A DNA stretch of 63,243 bases from Acidobacteriaceae bacterium. GTDB taxonomy: Bacteria; Acidobacteriota; Terriglobia; Terriglobales; Acidobacteriaceae. This document shows positions 29,301-41,009 of the stretch, piece by piece (positions within the stretch are counted from its first letter, which is position 1; each line of letters starts with the position of its first letter). The translations under genes and the position numbers were made by a program. The stretch spans positions 1 to 63,243 of the forward strand of contig JASHQQ010000392.1 of NCBI GenBank assembly GCA_030039035.1, in the 5' to 3' direction. The notes under the pieces were generated by a model. That model did not search any database, had not been told where the DNA came from, and saw nothing but the letters and a program-made list of their open reading frames with translations.

Positions 29301-30144
29301 CCTGCTCCAGGACGCGGTATCGATTCCAGACACCCCCGCCGGGCGCACGCAGAAGGCGCTCCCGTTTCAGGGCAAACTCCTTCTCGGCGCCTTTGCCCGC
29401 AATGACTTTACTTACGGGGTCGCGCTGTTTCAGCACGGCTATCTCGACCAGGCGGAAGAATCGTTCCGGCAGGTGATTGCCGCAAAACCCGATGACGCCG
29501 ACGGCTATTACAATCTCGGGACCTTGAGCCTTCGCAGGAAGGATTTCCAGCAAGCCCGGCAGTATCTCGGGCAGGCGCTGAAGTTACGCCCGGAGTACCC
29601 CGAGGCCTGGAATAACCTCGGCATGATGGCGGCGCAGGATGGCCGCGAGGATGAAGCGATCGACGATTTCCGGAAGGCTGTTGCGCTGAGGCCGGGCTAC
29701 TCCGTGGCGCTCCTGAACCTCGGAAACGTGTACCGCCGCCAGCATTCGTTCGCGCAAGCGGAGGAATGCCTGAATCGGGCTCTCGGACTTGAGCCCGGCG
29801 ATCCGGAGGTCAATTACAGCCTTGGCATGCTCTATGCGCAGCAGGATGACGCTGCGCGCGCCCTGGTCTATCTGCAAAAGGCAATCGAGCTGCGTCCTGA
29901 CTATGCCGAAGCCCTGAATAACCTTGGCGTTCTTTACATCCGCCAGCAGGATTACTCCAAAGCCGAAGAGCAGTTCCAGACTTGCATCCGCCGTGTTCCG
30001 GCCTTCGACCAGTCCTACTTCAATCTTGCCCAGCTTTACGCGATGCGCAGCGATCGCGAGAGGGCCAGGGCGGTTTTGCAGGACCTGCTCCGCCTGCAGC
30101 CCGGGAATCCGAATGCCAAACACGCGCTGGAAGTGCTGCAATGA
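26305..30144 (+). CDS. CRTAC1/ASPIC-UnbV + thioredoxin-fold (redox-dead) + TPR fusion protein
   Basis: A 1279-aa exported fusion. ATG 26305 gives a twin-arginine-like N-terminus (SRRELIQGIGFAPFLF); no clear SD is visible, so the start is not firm. An N-terminal alpha/beta region covers about 40-290. FG-GAP/VCBS repeats start near 292 (GDFDNDGFDDFYVC) and an ASPIC/UnbV domain spans about 735-818 (IAFRLRGRKSNRDAIGAAI). Residues about 855-1008 resemble the TlpA/AhpC-TSA thioredoxin fold (APAFSLPDLAGGKFELDQYRG, ISFLLDREGRIVKVYQG), but the redox site reads FWSANSSSSR instead of WCxxC, so it cannot do thiol chemistry. TPR repeats fill 1035-1279. Fusion of propeller, ASPIC and TPR suggests that the separate CRTAC1 and TPR neighbours also work together. 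Confidence 0.88.
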   Translation: MTSHRKYKTQHLSRRELIQGIGFAPFLFRPAPLFGSPFFPGPREPLANEPLAPGFAERRLDPRYPEKSPLADILRFVPPGSDDYITEKYAVEIESLLNRWGQELKASPHDLAALAGFLDSAIEATSFIPVSETTVRSGFGIDVVKRRFNSSPESGRERFLDGLKAWLGPIGRVETAEFEIYGIEQTGSSPLAVQLRIRYDLVAVRRDQRREERVGNWEMSCSRNAQGEWKVRTWKATGETLSVAHGPVFVDVTSQALGGAASWKDQLLRGVDYWRTVLDGATGIDVYSNNGAAAGDFDNDGFDDFYVCQPAGLPNRLYRNRGDGTFEDVTERAGVGVLDNTACALFADFDNRGLQDLLVVCGAGPLLFVNHGDGTFALKRDAFRFARPPQGTFTHAALADYDGDGRLDIYLCTYMYYLGLDQYHYPIPYYDARNGPPNCLMHNEGDATFVEATGKAGLNADNDRYSFACAWGDSTGNGLPDLFVANDFGSSQLYRNNGDGTFKVVSQQAHVEDVGAGMSCCWCDFDNDGRQDVYVPSMWEAAGQRVSEQKPFHEQAPEKIRALYRRHARGNALYRNQGDGTFGNIGREAGVDMGRWSWSSDFWDFDHDGYPDLYVANGYISAPDRNDLASFFWRQVVAKSPEDATPSQPYERGWNAINELIRSDSTWHGYARNVLFVNNRDGTFSEVSGAAEMDFLEDSRSFALADIDGDGRLEVILRNRNGPQLRILHNSMKDSGNSIAFRLRGRKSNRDAIGAAITIETEGLRQTRYLQAGTGFLSQHSKEMFFGIGKSEEVIRARIRWPSGLTGQFEHLPANRRVAIEEGSDSIAITPFAATPFPSAQPAYPAAAEPLPDQVGTWLVQPIVAPAFSLPDLAGGKFELDQYRGKLALLCFWSANSSSSRDQLTSISRRRSSVVEADLRVLAVNVDPRDDLSAARSFAAQANFPFPVLSATEEVAGVYNILYRYLFDRRRDLPIPISFLLDREGRIVKVYQGALDVQHLLQDAVSIPDTPAGRTQKALPFQGKLLLGAFARNDFTYGVALFQHGYLDQAEESFRQVIAAKPDDADGYYNLGTLSLRRKDFQQARQYLGQALKLRPEYPEAWNNLGMMAAQDGREDEAIDDFRKAVALRPGYSVALLNLGNVYRRQHSFAQAEECLNRALGLEPGDPEVNYSLGMLYAQQDDAARALVYLQKAIELRPDYAEALNNLGVLYIRQQDYSKAEEQFQTCIRRVPAFDQSYFNLAQLYAMRSDRERARAVLQDLLRLQPGNPNAKHALEVLQ

Positions 30145-30241
30145 CGGCAGCCGGCTGCACGAACAAAGGGGTGGGCGGCGCAGCCGCTTATCCTGTCTTC
30201 CCGGATGCGGAGCGGCGCCTTCGGCATGGCATGATTTCATC

Positions 30242-32722
30242 ATGATTCGCAATCGACGAGCTTCGTTTTTCCTGTGTGTTCCGCTCTTCGGCGCATGGCT
30301 CGTCCTCGCGGCAGAACCCTCTTCATCCGGCAACCCGGCTCTCCGCCCGATCGAAGTTCTGATCCGGCAAGGCCGGCTCGCCGAGGCAAAATCGGCGACA
30401 CTCGATTTTCTTGGGAAAAATCCTTCCGATCCAGGCGGCTATAACCTTCTCGGCGTCATTGAAGCGCAGCAAAAAGACTTCCCGGATGCGATCTTGTCGC
30501 TGCAAAAGTCGTTGCGGATCGCGCCTCATTCCGCCGAGCCGCACAACAATCTCGGCAACGTCTATATGGCCGAGAACAAGTTCGATCTCGCCGAAGGGGA
30601 GTTTCGGTCCGCTCTTCGGATTGACCCGGCAAATCCGGATGCAAACTACAACCTCGGTGGTCTCCTGCTTGCGAAGAGCCGCGCTGCCGAAGCCATTCCA
30701 TATCTTCTCCAGGTGCGCCCGCAAACCCCCGCGCTTCGTCTTGACCTGGTTCGCGCCTTGCTTCAGGCCAGGCGAACCGCGGAAGCGTTGCGCGCGGCGG
30801 CCGAACTGTCGCGGGATAAACCCGACGACATTCAGATTCATCTCACGCTCGGTGTTGCTCTCGCGTCGGCGGCCCAATACAAACCGGCTGAACTTGAGTT
30901 CGGGAAAGCCGACGTTCTGCAGCCCGGAAACTTCCAGATTCTCTACGACCTGGGCCAGGCCTGTTTCCGCGATGGGCAATTCCAGAAAGCGGAACTCGCT
31001 CTGGATCAGGCGCTGAAACAGAATCCCGATTCCCCCGATGCTCTTTACCTGCTGGCCCAGACGTACCAGGGCGAGTCCCGGCCCGTAGACGCTTTGGAGG
31101 TGCTCACTCGCGCACATCGTCTGGCCCCGGAGAATACCGACATTATTCTGCTCATGGCGCAGTTAGCCATGTCGCAGAAATACTTTGAGGACGCAATACC
31201 CTTGCTTGAACAGGGATTGCAGATCGCTCCCCGACGGACCGATCTGCGATCGGCCCTCGGCGAAAGCTACTTCAAATCCGACAAGGTCGAAAAGGCGATC
31301 GACGAATTCAACCAGGTCATCAGGACGGATCCATCCGTCCGCGCCTACTCCTTTCTTGGCCTATCCCACATTTCTCTCGGGCGCTTCGATGAGGCGAGGC
31401 AGGATTTCGGAAACGGGCTCAAACTCGATCCGCATAGCAGCTATTGTCTTTTCAATCTGGGATACATCGCCGAGTTGCGGGGAAACTCCGCTGAAGCGCA
31501 GGCAATCTTCCAGAGAATACTGCGCGCCGATCCCGATTTTCCCGATGCCCTTCTCGAGTTATCGAATCTCTACATTCAGGCCAGGGAGTATTCCCAGGCC
31601 GAAACGCTTCTCAGGCGATACATCCGCGTAAGCCAGAGCCCGGCAACCGGATACTACAGGCTGGCCATGGTCGAAAGATCCCTGCAACAAAAGGATGCCG
31701 CCGACAAGGACCTCGCCGAGTTTCAGCTTCTTTCGAAAAACGGCCCATCCGGCTCGTATATGTACCAGCATTTGTTCGAGTATCTCGATAACCGGTCCAG
31801 GCTTGCCGCCCCGGCACGGAATCAGCTCGATCTGGACGACCTGATCGACCAGAACAGGAAACATCCCGATCAGCCGGAGATCCTGTATCTGCTTGCCGCG
31901 GCATACTTGAAAAACGGCCGCCGCGAAGAAGCCGGAAATACAATTGAACAGCTTGACTCCATTGCATCGGGCGATTTCCGCACACTTGCAGGGACGGGAG
32001 TGCTATTGGCGCGGTATCGCCTCTATGACGCGGCCATTCAGCATTTCGAGGCGGCGCTCGGAATCAGCCCGGGGAACGACGAAATTGAATTCGACCTTGC
32101 CGATGCCTGTTTTCGCAAGGGCCTGTATTCGCGGGCGCTCGACGCGGCGCAGCAGGTTTCAGCCAAAGGGCAGGCAGACGACGCCTTTCTTTCGCTGCTT
32201 GGCGACATCTGCGCGCACCTCGGCCAGGCTGCGCGGGCCGAAGAGATCTATCGCGGCGCCTTGACTCGAAATCCCGATAACGATCAGGACTATCTGTCGC
32301 TGGCGCTGCTGGATCTTCGCGAAAACAGGTTGTCCGATGCGAATCAGGTGCTTTTGCAGGGGCAAGCGCGCGTACCGGCTTCCGGGAAAATCCTGTGGGG
32401 TTTGGGACTCGTTTCGGCGTTGCAGGGAAACACGTCCGCGGCAGCCGCCCGGCTGGAGCGAGCCGTCGATATGCTGCCGGAATGGCCGGGAAGCTATTCG
32501 ACCCTGGGCGTCTTCTACTTCGAAACGGGTCAAATCTCGAAGGCGAAAGAAGTGCTGGATCGATTCAGGAACAGCAACGCCGGCGGCCTGGATATCGGCC
32601 GGATCGAACAGGTGCTGGAGCAGGCTCCGCAGAGTGCATCCGCCGCCAATGAGCCCCTCGCGCCGGCAGACAGGCAACGCCTGCTGCAACTCGCGCTGAC
32701 CCTCGCCGACCGGACCCTCTGA
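30242..32722 (+). CDS. secreted TPR protein C (826 aa)
   Basis: A long tetratricopeptide protein 97 bases downstream of the fusion gene on the same strand, probably co-transcribed. The N-terminus is a signal peptide (RASFFLCVPLFGAWLVLAAEP). About 18 TPR-like helix pairs run through the rest (GYNLLGVIEAQQKDFPDAI, SAEPHNNLGNVYMAENKFD, AYSFLGLSHISLGRFDEA, DAFLSLLGDICAHLGQAA). No catalytic domain or membrane anchor is visible at the C-terminus. TPRs mediate protein-protein contacts; the partner is unknown, but the upstream fusion protein is the obvious candidate. ATG 30242 lacks a strong SD. Confidence 0.85.
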   Translation: MIRNRRASFFLCVPLFGAWLVLAAEPSSSGNPALRPIEVLIRQGRLAEAKSATLDFLGKNPSDPGGYNLLGVIEAQQKDFPDAILSLQKSLRIAPHSAEPHNNLGNVYMAENKFDLAEGEFRSALRIDPANPDANYNLGGLLLAKSRAAEAIPYLLQVRPQTPALRLDLVRALLQARRTAEALRAAAELSRDKPDDIQIHLTLGVALASAAQYKPAELEFGKADVLQPGNFQILYDLGQACFRDGQFQKAELALDQALKQNPDSPDALYLLAQTYQGESRPVDALEVLTRAHRLAPENTDIILLMAQLAMSQKYFEDAIPLLEQGLQIAPRRTDLRSALGESYFKSDKVEKAIDEFNQVIRTDPSVRAYSFLGLSHISLGRFDEARQDFGNGLKLDPHSSYCLFNLGYIAELRGNSAEAQAIFQRILRADPDFPDALLELSNLYIQAREYSQAETLLRRYIRVSQSPATGYYRLAMVERSLQQKDAADKDLAEFQLLSKNGPSGSYMYQHLFEYLDNRSRLAAPARNQLDLDDLIDQNRKHPDQPEILYLLAAAYLKNGRREEAGNTIEQLDSIASGDFRTLAGTGVLLARYRLYDAAIQHFEAALGISPGNDEIEFDLADACFRKGLYSRALDAAQQVSAKGQADDAFLSLLGDICAHLGQAARAEEIYRGALTRNPDNDQDYLSLALLDLRENRLSDANQVLLQGQARVPASGKILWGLGLVSALQGNTSAAAARLERAVDMLPEWPGSYSTLGVFYFETGQISKAKEVLDRFRNSNAGGLDIGRIEQVLEQAPQSASAANEPLAPADRQRLLQLALTLADRTL

Positions 32723-32855
32723 GATTTTTCCGCCGTCGCGCCGTGACATAATGGGTTCGGCTTCGGCATCGTGACATTCGACGCGCTGCGGATTGCCCAC
32801 GCGGCGCATCCCTCCGGGCGGTCGCGGCCGGGATGCCCAACGGAGATCCACATCG

Positions 32856-33965
32856 ATGACATCGAACTACCGCGCCGATCATGTGGGCAGTTTCCTTCGG
32901 CCGGCCGAACTGCTTGAGGCCCGCCGGTCCCACGCGCCGGCCGGGCAGCTCCACGCGCTCGAAGACCTGCACATCGCGCGCGTGCTGCTCAGGCAAAAGG
33001 ATCTCGGACTGGGCCTGTTCACCGACGGCGAATTGCGCCGCAGCAATTTCATGAGCGACTTCACCGACGCGGTGGAAGGCTTCGATTTCGGCGACGCCGT
33101 GCCTCGCGACTGGGATGAGGACAAGGAAAGCGTTGCGAAGAAGCCGGTCGCAGTCAGCAGCATCGCCGGCATCGTGAAGGCGCCACTGCGACAGCGCCAG
33201 CCTCTGACGGGCCGGGAGCTTCCTTTTCTGCGCGAGCGCTCGCCGGGTCCCATCAAGATGACGATGCCCAGCGCCACGCAGTTCCCTGCCATCTCGTTCA
33301 AATACGGCGTTACCGACCGCATATATCGGGACCCTTTTGCGCTTCTTGAAGCGGTCACCGCGATCATGACCGGCGACCTGAAGACGCTGGCCGGCAGCGG
33401 CGTGTCGTATCTGCAGATCGACGCGCCGCGTTACAGCTATTTTCTCGATCCCAGGTGGTGCGACTGGATGCGAACCGAGCTCCGCGTGGACGTGGATGAA
33501 ATGCTATCCGCCTCTCTGCGCGCCGATAACGCCTGCTTTGCCGCTGCGCGCCAACCCGGCGTCACGCTGGCGATTCATCTGTGCCGGGGCAACAACCGCA
33601 GCCATTGGTACGCCCAGGGCGGATACGACGCCATCGCCGAGCGGCTTTTCCATGAACTGGCCGTCGACCGGTTTTTGCTCGAATACGACGACGTGCGCTC
33701 GGGCAGCTTTGCGCCTCTCAAGTTCGTTCCCAAGGGAAAGATTGTCGTGCTCGGGCTCGTAAGCACCAAGCGGGCGATGCTCGAAAGCAAAAAGGACCTG
33801 CTGCGCCGCATCGATGAAGCATCCACCGTGATTCCTCTCGATCAGCTCGCGATCAGCCCCCAATGCGGATTCGCATCGACGATGGAAGGCAACAATCTGA
33901 CCGAAACCGACCAGTGGGCAAAGCTCGAACTGGTGGTGGAAACCGCGCGCGAAGTGTGGGGTTGA
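32856..33965 (+). CDS. MetE C-terminal-like zinc methyltransferase-family protein (COG0620)
   Basis: A 369-aa protein of the cobalamin-independent methionine synthase C-terminal (MetE-C/YxjG-like) family, lacking the MetE N-terminal half. ATG 32856 starts the typical N-terminus YRADHVGSFLRPAELL. Probable zinc ligands are all present: His and Cys of IHLCRGN, Glu of LLEYDD, Cys of SPQCGF. In true MetE these hold zinc for methyl transfer to homocysteine. It leads the plus-strand aromatic arm, 171 bases upstream of the hydratase-lyase gene. Stand-alone members of this family occur in catabolic clusters and are often not methionine synthases. A link to methyl groups from methoxylated aromatics is speculation. 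Confidence 0.85.
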   Translation: MTSNYRADHVGSFLRPAELLEARRSHAPAGQLHALEDLHIARVLLRQKDLGLGLFTDGELRRSNFMSDFTDAVEGFDFGDAVPRDWDEDKESVAKKPVAVSSIAGIVKAPLRQRQPLTGRELPFLRERSPGPIKMTMPSATQFPAISFKYGVTDRIYRDPFALLEAVTAIMTGDLKTLAGSGVSYLQIDAPRYSYFLDPRWCDWMRTELRVDVDEMLSASLRADNACFAAARQPGVTLAIHLCRGNNRSHWYAQGGYDAIAERLFHELAVDRFLLEYDDVRSGSFAPLKFVPKGKIVVLGLVSTKRAMLESKKDLLRRIDEASTVIPLDQLAISPQCGFASTMEGNNLTETDQWAKLELVVETAREVWG

Positions 33966-33974
33966 CGCCTTATC

Positions 33975-34078
33975 GCAATTCCCGGGTTTCCGTATCCCGA
34001 AGCCGCCGCGCTCAAGTCGACCTCAAGGAGCGGCGACCCTGTACAGACCCCGAGCGGCCACAGCAACTCGGGAATTGC
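33975..34078. repeat. inverted repeat upstream of the hydroxycinnamoyl-CoA hydratase-lyase gene
   Basis: GCAATTCCCG (33975-33984) and its exact complement CGGGAATTGC (34069-34078) are separated by 84 bases. They lie between the MetE-like and hydratase-lyase genes. They could be paired regulator half-sites, the ends of a decayed small element, or the base of an RNA structure. Confidence 0.5.
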
Positions 34079-34136
34079 CGTAGACTGTTTTTGCCTGCCT
34101 CCGCCGGCACATCCTCTCCGAAAGGGACTGCACTTC

Positions 34137-34967
34137 ATGTCGAGCCTCGAAGGCCGCTGGAAGACCCTTCGCGTCGAAATCCAGGAAGGCATCGGATGGG
34201 TCGTCTTCAACCGTCCGGAAAAACGCAATGCCATGAACCCCACGATGAACGCGGAACTGCGCGACGTTTTCGAGGTCCTGGAGCTGGAGGAGGCCGCGAA
34301 AGTGGTTGTGCTCACCGGCGCAGGCGAGTCATGGTCGGCGGGGATGGATCTGAAAGAGTACTTTCGCGAAGTGGACAAGGCGCCGGAGATCGTCATCGAA
34401 AGAGTCCGCCGCGAAGCCTCCATGGCCGGCTGGCGCCTTCTGCGAATGTACTCCAGGCCCACCATCGCCATGGTGAATGGCTGGTGCTTTGGCGGAGCGT
34501 TTTGCCCGCTCGTAGCCTGTGACCTGGCCATTGCATCGGAAACGGCGATCTTCGGTCTCTCCGAGGTCAATTGGGGTATCCCGCCCGGCAATGTTGTGAG
34601 CAAGGCGCTGGCCGACACGATGGGACAACGCAAGGCGCTCGAATACATCATGACAGGCGATACGTTCACGGGAAAACAGGCGGCCGAGATGGGCCTGGTC
34701 AACAAGGCCGTTCCCCTGGAGCACCTGCGCGACGAGACCATCGCTCTCGCGCGCAAGCTTCTCGCCAGGAACTCCGTCGTGCTGCGCGCGGCCAAGCAGG
34801 GATTCAAGCGCTGCCGCGAACTGAGCTGGGAGCAGAGCGAAGATTACCTCTATGCCAAGCTGGACCAGTCGCTGTTGCGCGACCCCGAACACAGCCGCGA
34901 CAAGGGACTGAGCCAATTCCTCGACGAAAAGAGCTTCAAGCCGGGATTGGGCGGCCACGAGCGTTAA
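34137..34967 (+). CDS. ech: hydroxycinnamoyl-CoA hydratase-lyase (feruloyl/p-coumaroyl-CoA)
   Basis: A 276-aa crotonase-fold enzyme that hydrates feruloyl- or p-coumaroyl-CoA and cleaves it to vanillin or 4-hydroxybenzaldehyde plus acetyl-CoA. It matches the Pseudomonas enzyme end to end with no gaps in the N-terminal half (GMDLKEYFREVD, MVNGWCFGGAF, GLSEVNWGIPPGN, RCRELSWEQSEDYLYAKLDQ). Catalytic Glu143, Trp146 and the late Tyr of EDYLYAKLD are kept. Position 123, Ser in the Pseudomonas enzyme, is Cys here (GGAFCPLVACD). The aldehyde dehydrogenase gene starts 27 bases downstream with a strong SD, forming an operon with the CoA ligase. ferB is the name used in sphingomonads. Confidence 0.93.
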   Translation: MSSLEGRWKTLRVEIQEGIGWVVFNRPEKRNAMNPTMNAELRDVFEVLELEEAAKVVVLTGAGESWSAGMDLKEYFREVDKAPEIVIERVRREASMAGWRLLRMYSRPTIAMVNGWCFGGAFCPLVACDLAIASETAIFGLSEVNWGIPPGNVVSKALADTMGQRKALEYIMTGDTFTGKQAAEMGLVNKAVPLEHLRDETIALARKLLARNSVVLRAAKQGFKRCRELSWEQSEDYLYAKLDQSLLRDPEHSRDKGLSQFLDEKSFKPGLGGHER

Positions 34968-34994
34968 GCGTTGGTGGACCCTTGCGGAGGAGAG

Positions 34995-36446
34995 ATGAAG
35001 AATGTCGAGCTGTTGATCGGCGGTCGATCGGTGGCTGCGCGAGGCGGCGCAACCTTCGATCGCATCGATCCTTTCACCGGCGAGATCGCCACCCGTGCCG
35101 CCGCCGCAGCCGTTGAGGATGCGGACGATGCGGCCGCCGCCGCCCAAGCCGCGTTTCCTGCATGGAGCGCGCTGACTGCGACCGGGCGCCGTGCCCGGCT
35201 GAACAAGGCCGCCGACGAGTTGGCCGCGCTCGCGCCGGAATTCATCGCCGCCGGAATCGCCGAAACCGGCGGCACCGCGGGATGGTTCGGATTCAACGTA
35301 ATGCTCGCCGCATCCATGCTGCGCGAGGCCGCCGGCATGACCACGCAAATTGGCGGCGAGGTTCTGCCGTCCGAGGTGCCGGGCAGTTATGCGCTTGCGG
35401 TGCGGCGCCCTTGCGGCGTGGTGCTGGGCATCGCGCCCTGGAACGCGCCCGTCATTCTCGGCGTGCGCGCCATCGCCGTGCCGCTGGCTTGCGGCAACAC
35501 AGTCGTGCTCAAGGCTTCGGAGATCTGCCCCGGTGTGCATCGCCTGATCGGCGACGCCATGCAGCGTGCCGGCCTTGGCGACGGCGTTGTCAATGTGGTG
35601 ACCAATGCGCCGGCCGACGCGCCCGTCATCGTCGAGCGCCTGATCGCGCATCCCGCCGTGCGCCGCGTCAACTTTACCGGTTCGACCGCCGTCGGCCGCA
35701 AAGTAGCGCAGATTGCGGGCAAGTACCTCAAACCGGCTTTACTGGAGCTGGGAGGCAAGGCTCCGCTGCTGGTGCTTGACGATGCCGACCTCGACGCAGC
35801 CGCGGCCGCCGCGAACTTCGGCGCATTCGCCAATCAGGGCCAAATCTGCATGTCGACGGAGCGGATCATCGCCGACCGGAAGATCGCGAACGATTTCGTG
35901 GACAAGCTGGCCGCGCGCGCACAGGCGTTGCATGCAGTCGATCCGCGACGGCAGGACGCGGTGCTCGGCTCGCTGGTGAGCGCCGATGCCGCCGGCCGCG
36001 TGCAATCGCTGGTGGCGGATGCAGTTGGCAAGGGCGCCCGCCTTGTTCTTGGCGGCCGGCCCGACGGCGCTTTGATGCAGCCCACGATCCTCGACAACGT
36101 GACCGCCGATATGCGTCTCTATTCCGAGGAATCGTTCGGCCCCGTCGTCGCCGTGATACGCGCAACCGGCGACCAGGATGCGATCCGCATAGCGAACGAC
36201 TCGCCATACGGTCTTGCCGCTTCGGTCTTCAGCCGCGACACGTCGCGCGCGCTGGAGATCGCCGGCCGTATCGACTCAGGAATCTGCCATGTGAATGGAC
36301 CCACCGTGCACGACGAAGCGAACATGCCCTTCGGCGGCGTGAAGGACAGCGGCTATGGACGCTTCGGTGGCAAGGCCGCCGTCGCCGAGTTCACGGATCT
36401 CCGCTGGATCACGGTTCAGACGGCTCCGCGCCACTATCCGTTCTGA
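34995..36446 (+). CDS. vdh: vanillin/4-hydroxybenzaldehyde dehydrogenase
   Basis: A 483-aa NAD(P)-dependent aldehyde dehydrogenase, the usual length of Vdh. ATG 34995 has GGAGG immediately upstream. The cofactor region carries APWNAP and FTGSTAVGR. The catalytic pair is Glu in LELGGKAPLLVL and Cys in NQGQICMSTERI. The C-terminal motif PFGGVKDSGYGRFGG is standard. The position between hydratase-lyase and CoA ligase indicates the aldehyde product of the lyase (vanillin or 4-hydroxybenzaldehyde) as substrate; salicylaldehyde-type dehydrogenases are close relatives, so specificity rests on context. Confidence 0.88.
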   Translation: MKNVELLIGGRSVAARGGATFDRIDPFTGEIATRAAAAAVEDADDAAAAAQAAFPAWSALTATGRRARLNKAADELAALAPEFIAAGIAETGGTAGWFGFNVMLAASMLREAAGMTTQIGGEVLPSEVPGSYALAVRRPCGVVLGIAPWNAPVILGVRAIAVPLACGNTVVLKASEICPGVHRLIGDAMQRAGLGDGVVNVVTNAPADAPVIVERLIAHPAVRRVNFTGSTAVGRKVAQIAGKYLKPALLELGGKAPLLVLDDADLDAAAAAANFGAFANQGQICMSTERIIADRKIANDFVDKLAARAQALHAVDPRRQDAVLGSLVSADAAGRVQSLVADAVGKGARLVLGGRPDGALMQPTILDNVTADMRLYSEESFGPVVAVIRATGDQDAIRIANDSPYGLAASVFSRDTSRALEIAGRIDSGICHVNGPTVHDEANMPFGGVKDSGYGRFGGKAAVAEFTDLRWITVQTAPRHYPF

Positions 36447-36459
36447 GTGCTTCCGGCGA

Positions 36460-40218
<3,759 letters not shown>

Positions 40219-40220
40219 GC

Positions 40221-41009
40221 TCAGGCCTCCTTGTCCAACGCGAACTCATGCACTGCCGCGCTGAACCCTTCGGGATTTTCAACCGCCGACAGATGCGCCG
40301 TTTCAAGCTCCATGTAGCGGGCGCCGGAAATGTTCCGCGCGAGAACTCGTCCGTCGCCCGGCGGCGTTGCCGGATCGTCGCGTCCGGCAATCACCAGCGC
40401 CGGAATGGAAATGGCTTTCACGTCTTCGGTGAAGTCCGCGTCCCGGATCGCCGCGCAGCAGGCAACATAGCCGTCGGGCGGGGTATCGAGAAACATCTTC
40501 CGCACCGGCGCCACGATCTCCGGCGAATCTTGCCGGAACTCGCGCGTGAACCAGCGCTCCAGCACCGCGTCGGCAATCAATGCCATGCCTCCTCGCTCGA
40601 CCGCGCGGATGCGCGCATTCCAGCTCTCGTGCGTGCCGATGCGCGCCGCGGTATTGGCCAGAATCAGCTTTTCCAGGCGTTCAGGCGCATGAATCCCCAG
40701 CCAGATCCCCGTCATTCCTCCCAGCGAAAGCCCGCAGAAGATGCATCGCCGGATATCGAGCGCATCGAGCAGCGCCAGTACGTCGTTCCCGAGGTCTGCA
40801 ATCGTGTAAGGTCCGACCGGCACGCTGCTGTCTCCATGCCCGCGCGTGTCGTAGCCGAGCACTCTGAAATGCTTCGCCAATTTCGGCCCCACGTGGCTCC
40901 ACATTCCGGTGGTCGTACCAATTGAATGGGACAGAACCAGCAACGGACCCTCCAATGGTCCATCGATCTCGTAGTGCAGGCGAAGGTCCCCCGGGTCAGC
41001 GTGCGGCAT
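40221..41009 (-). CDS. pcaD: 3-oxoadipate enol-lactonase
   Basis: A 262-aa alpha/beta hydrolase that opens the enol-lactone to 3-oxoadipate. ATG 41007-41009 gives the usual N-terminus (MPHADPGDLRLHYEIDG) and overlaps the end of pcaB by 14 bases. The catalytic triad is visible: Ser in CGLSLGGMTG, Asp in IAGRDDPATPP and His in ELETAHLSAVENP. Oxyanion-hole region LVLSHSIGTTTGMW and GYDTRGHGDSS match PcaD. Assignment is firm because it is flanked by pcaB and pcaC. Confidence 0.92.
   Translation of the reverse strand: MPHADPGDLRLHYEIDGPLEGPLLVLSHSIGTTTGMWSHVGPKLAKHFRVLGYDTRGHGDSSVPVGPYTIADLGNDVLALLDALDIRRCIFCGLSLGGMTGIWLGIHAPERLEKLILANTAARIGTHESWNARIRAVERGGMALIADAVLERWFTREFRQDSPEIVAPVRKMFLDTPPDGYVACCAAIRDADFTEDVKAISIPALVIAGRDDPATPPGDGRVLARNISGARYMELETAHLSAVENPEGFSAAVHEFALDKEA

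Noticed and set aside
26305..30144. Thiol-disulfide oxidoreductase activity of the fusion protein
   Set aside because: The position of the WCxxC motif has no cysteine, so redox activity is not supported.
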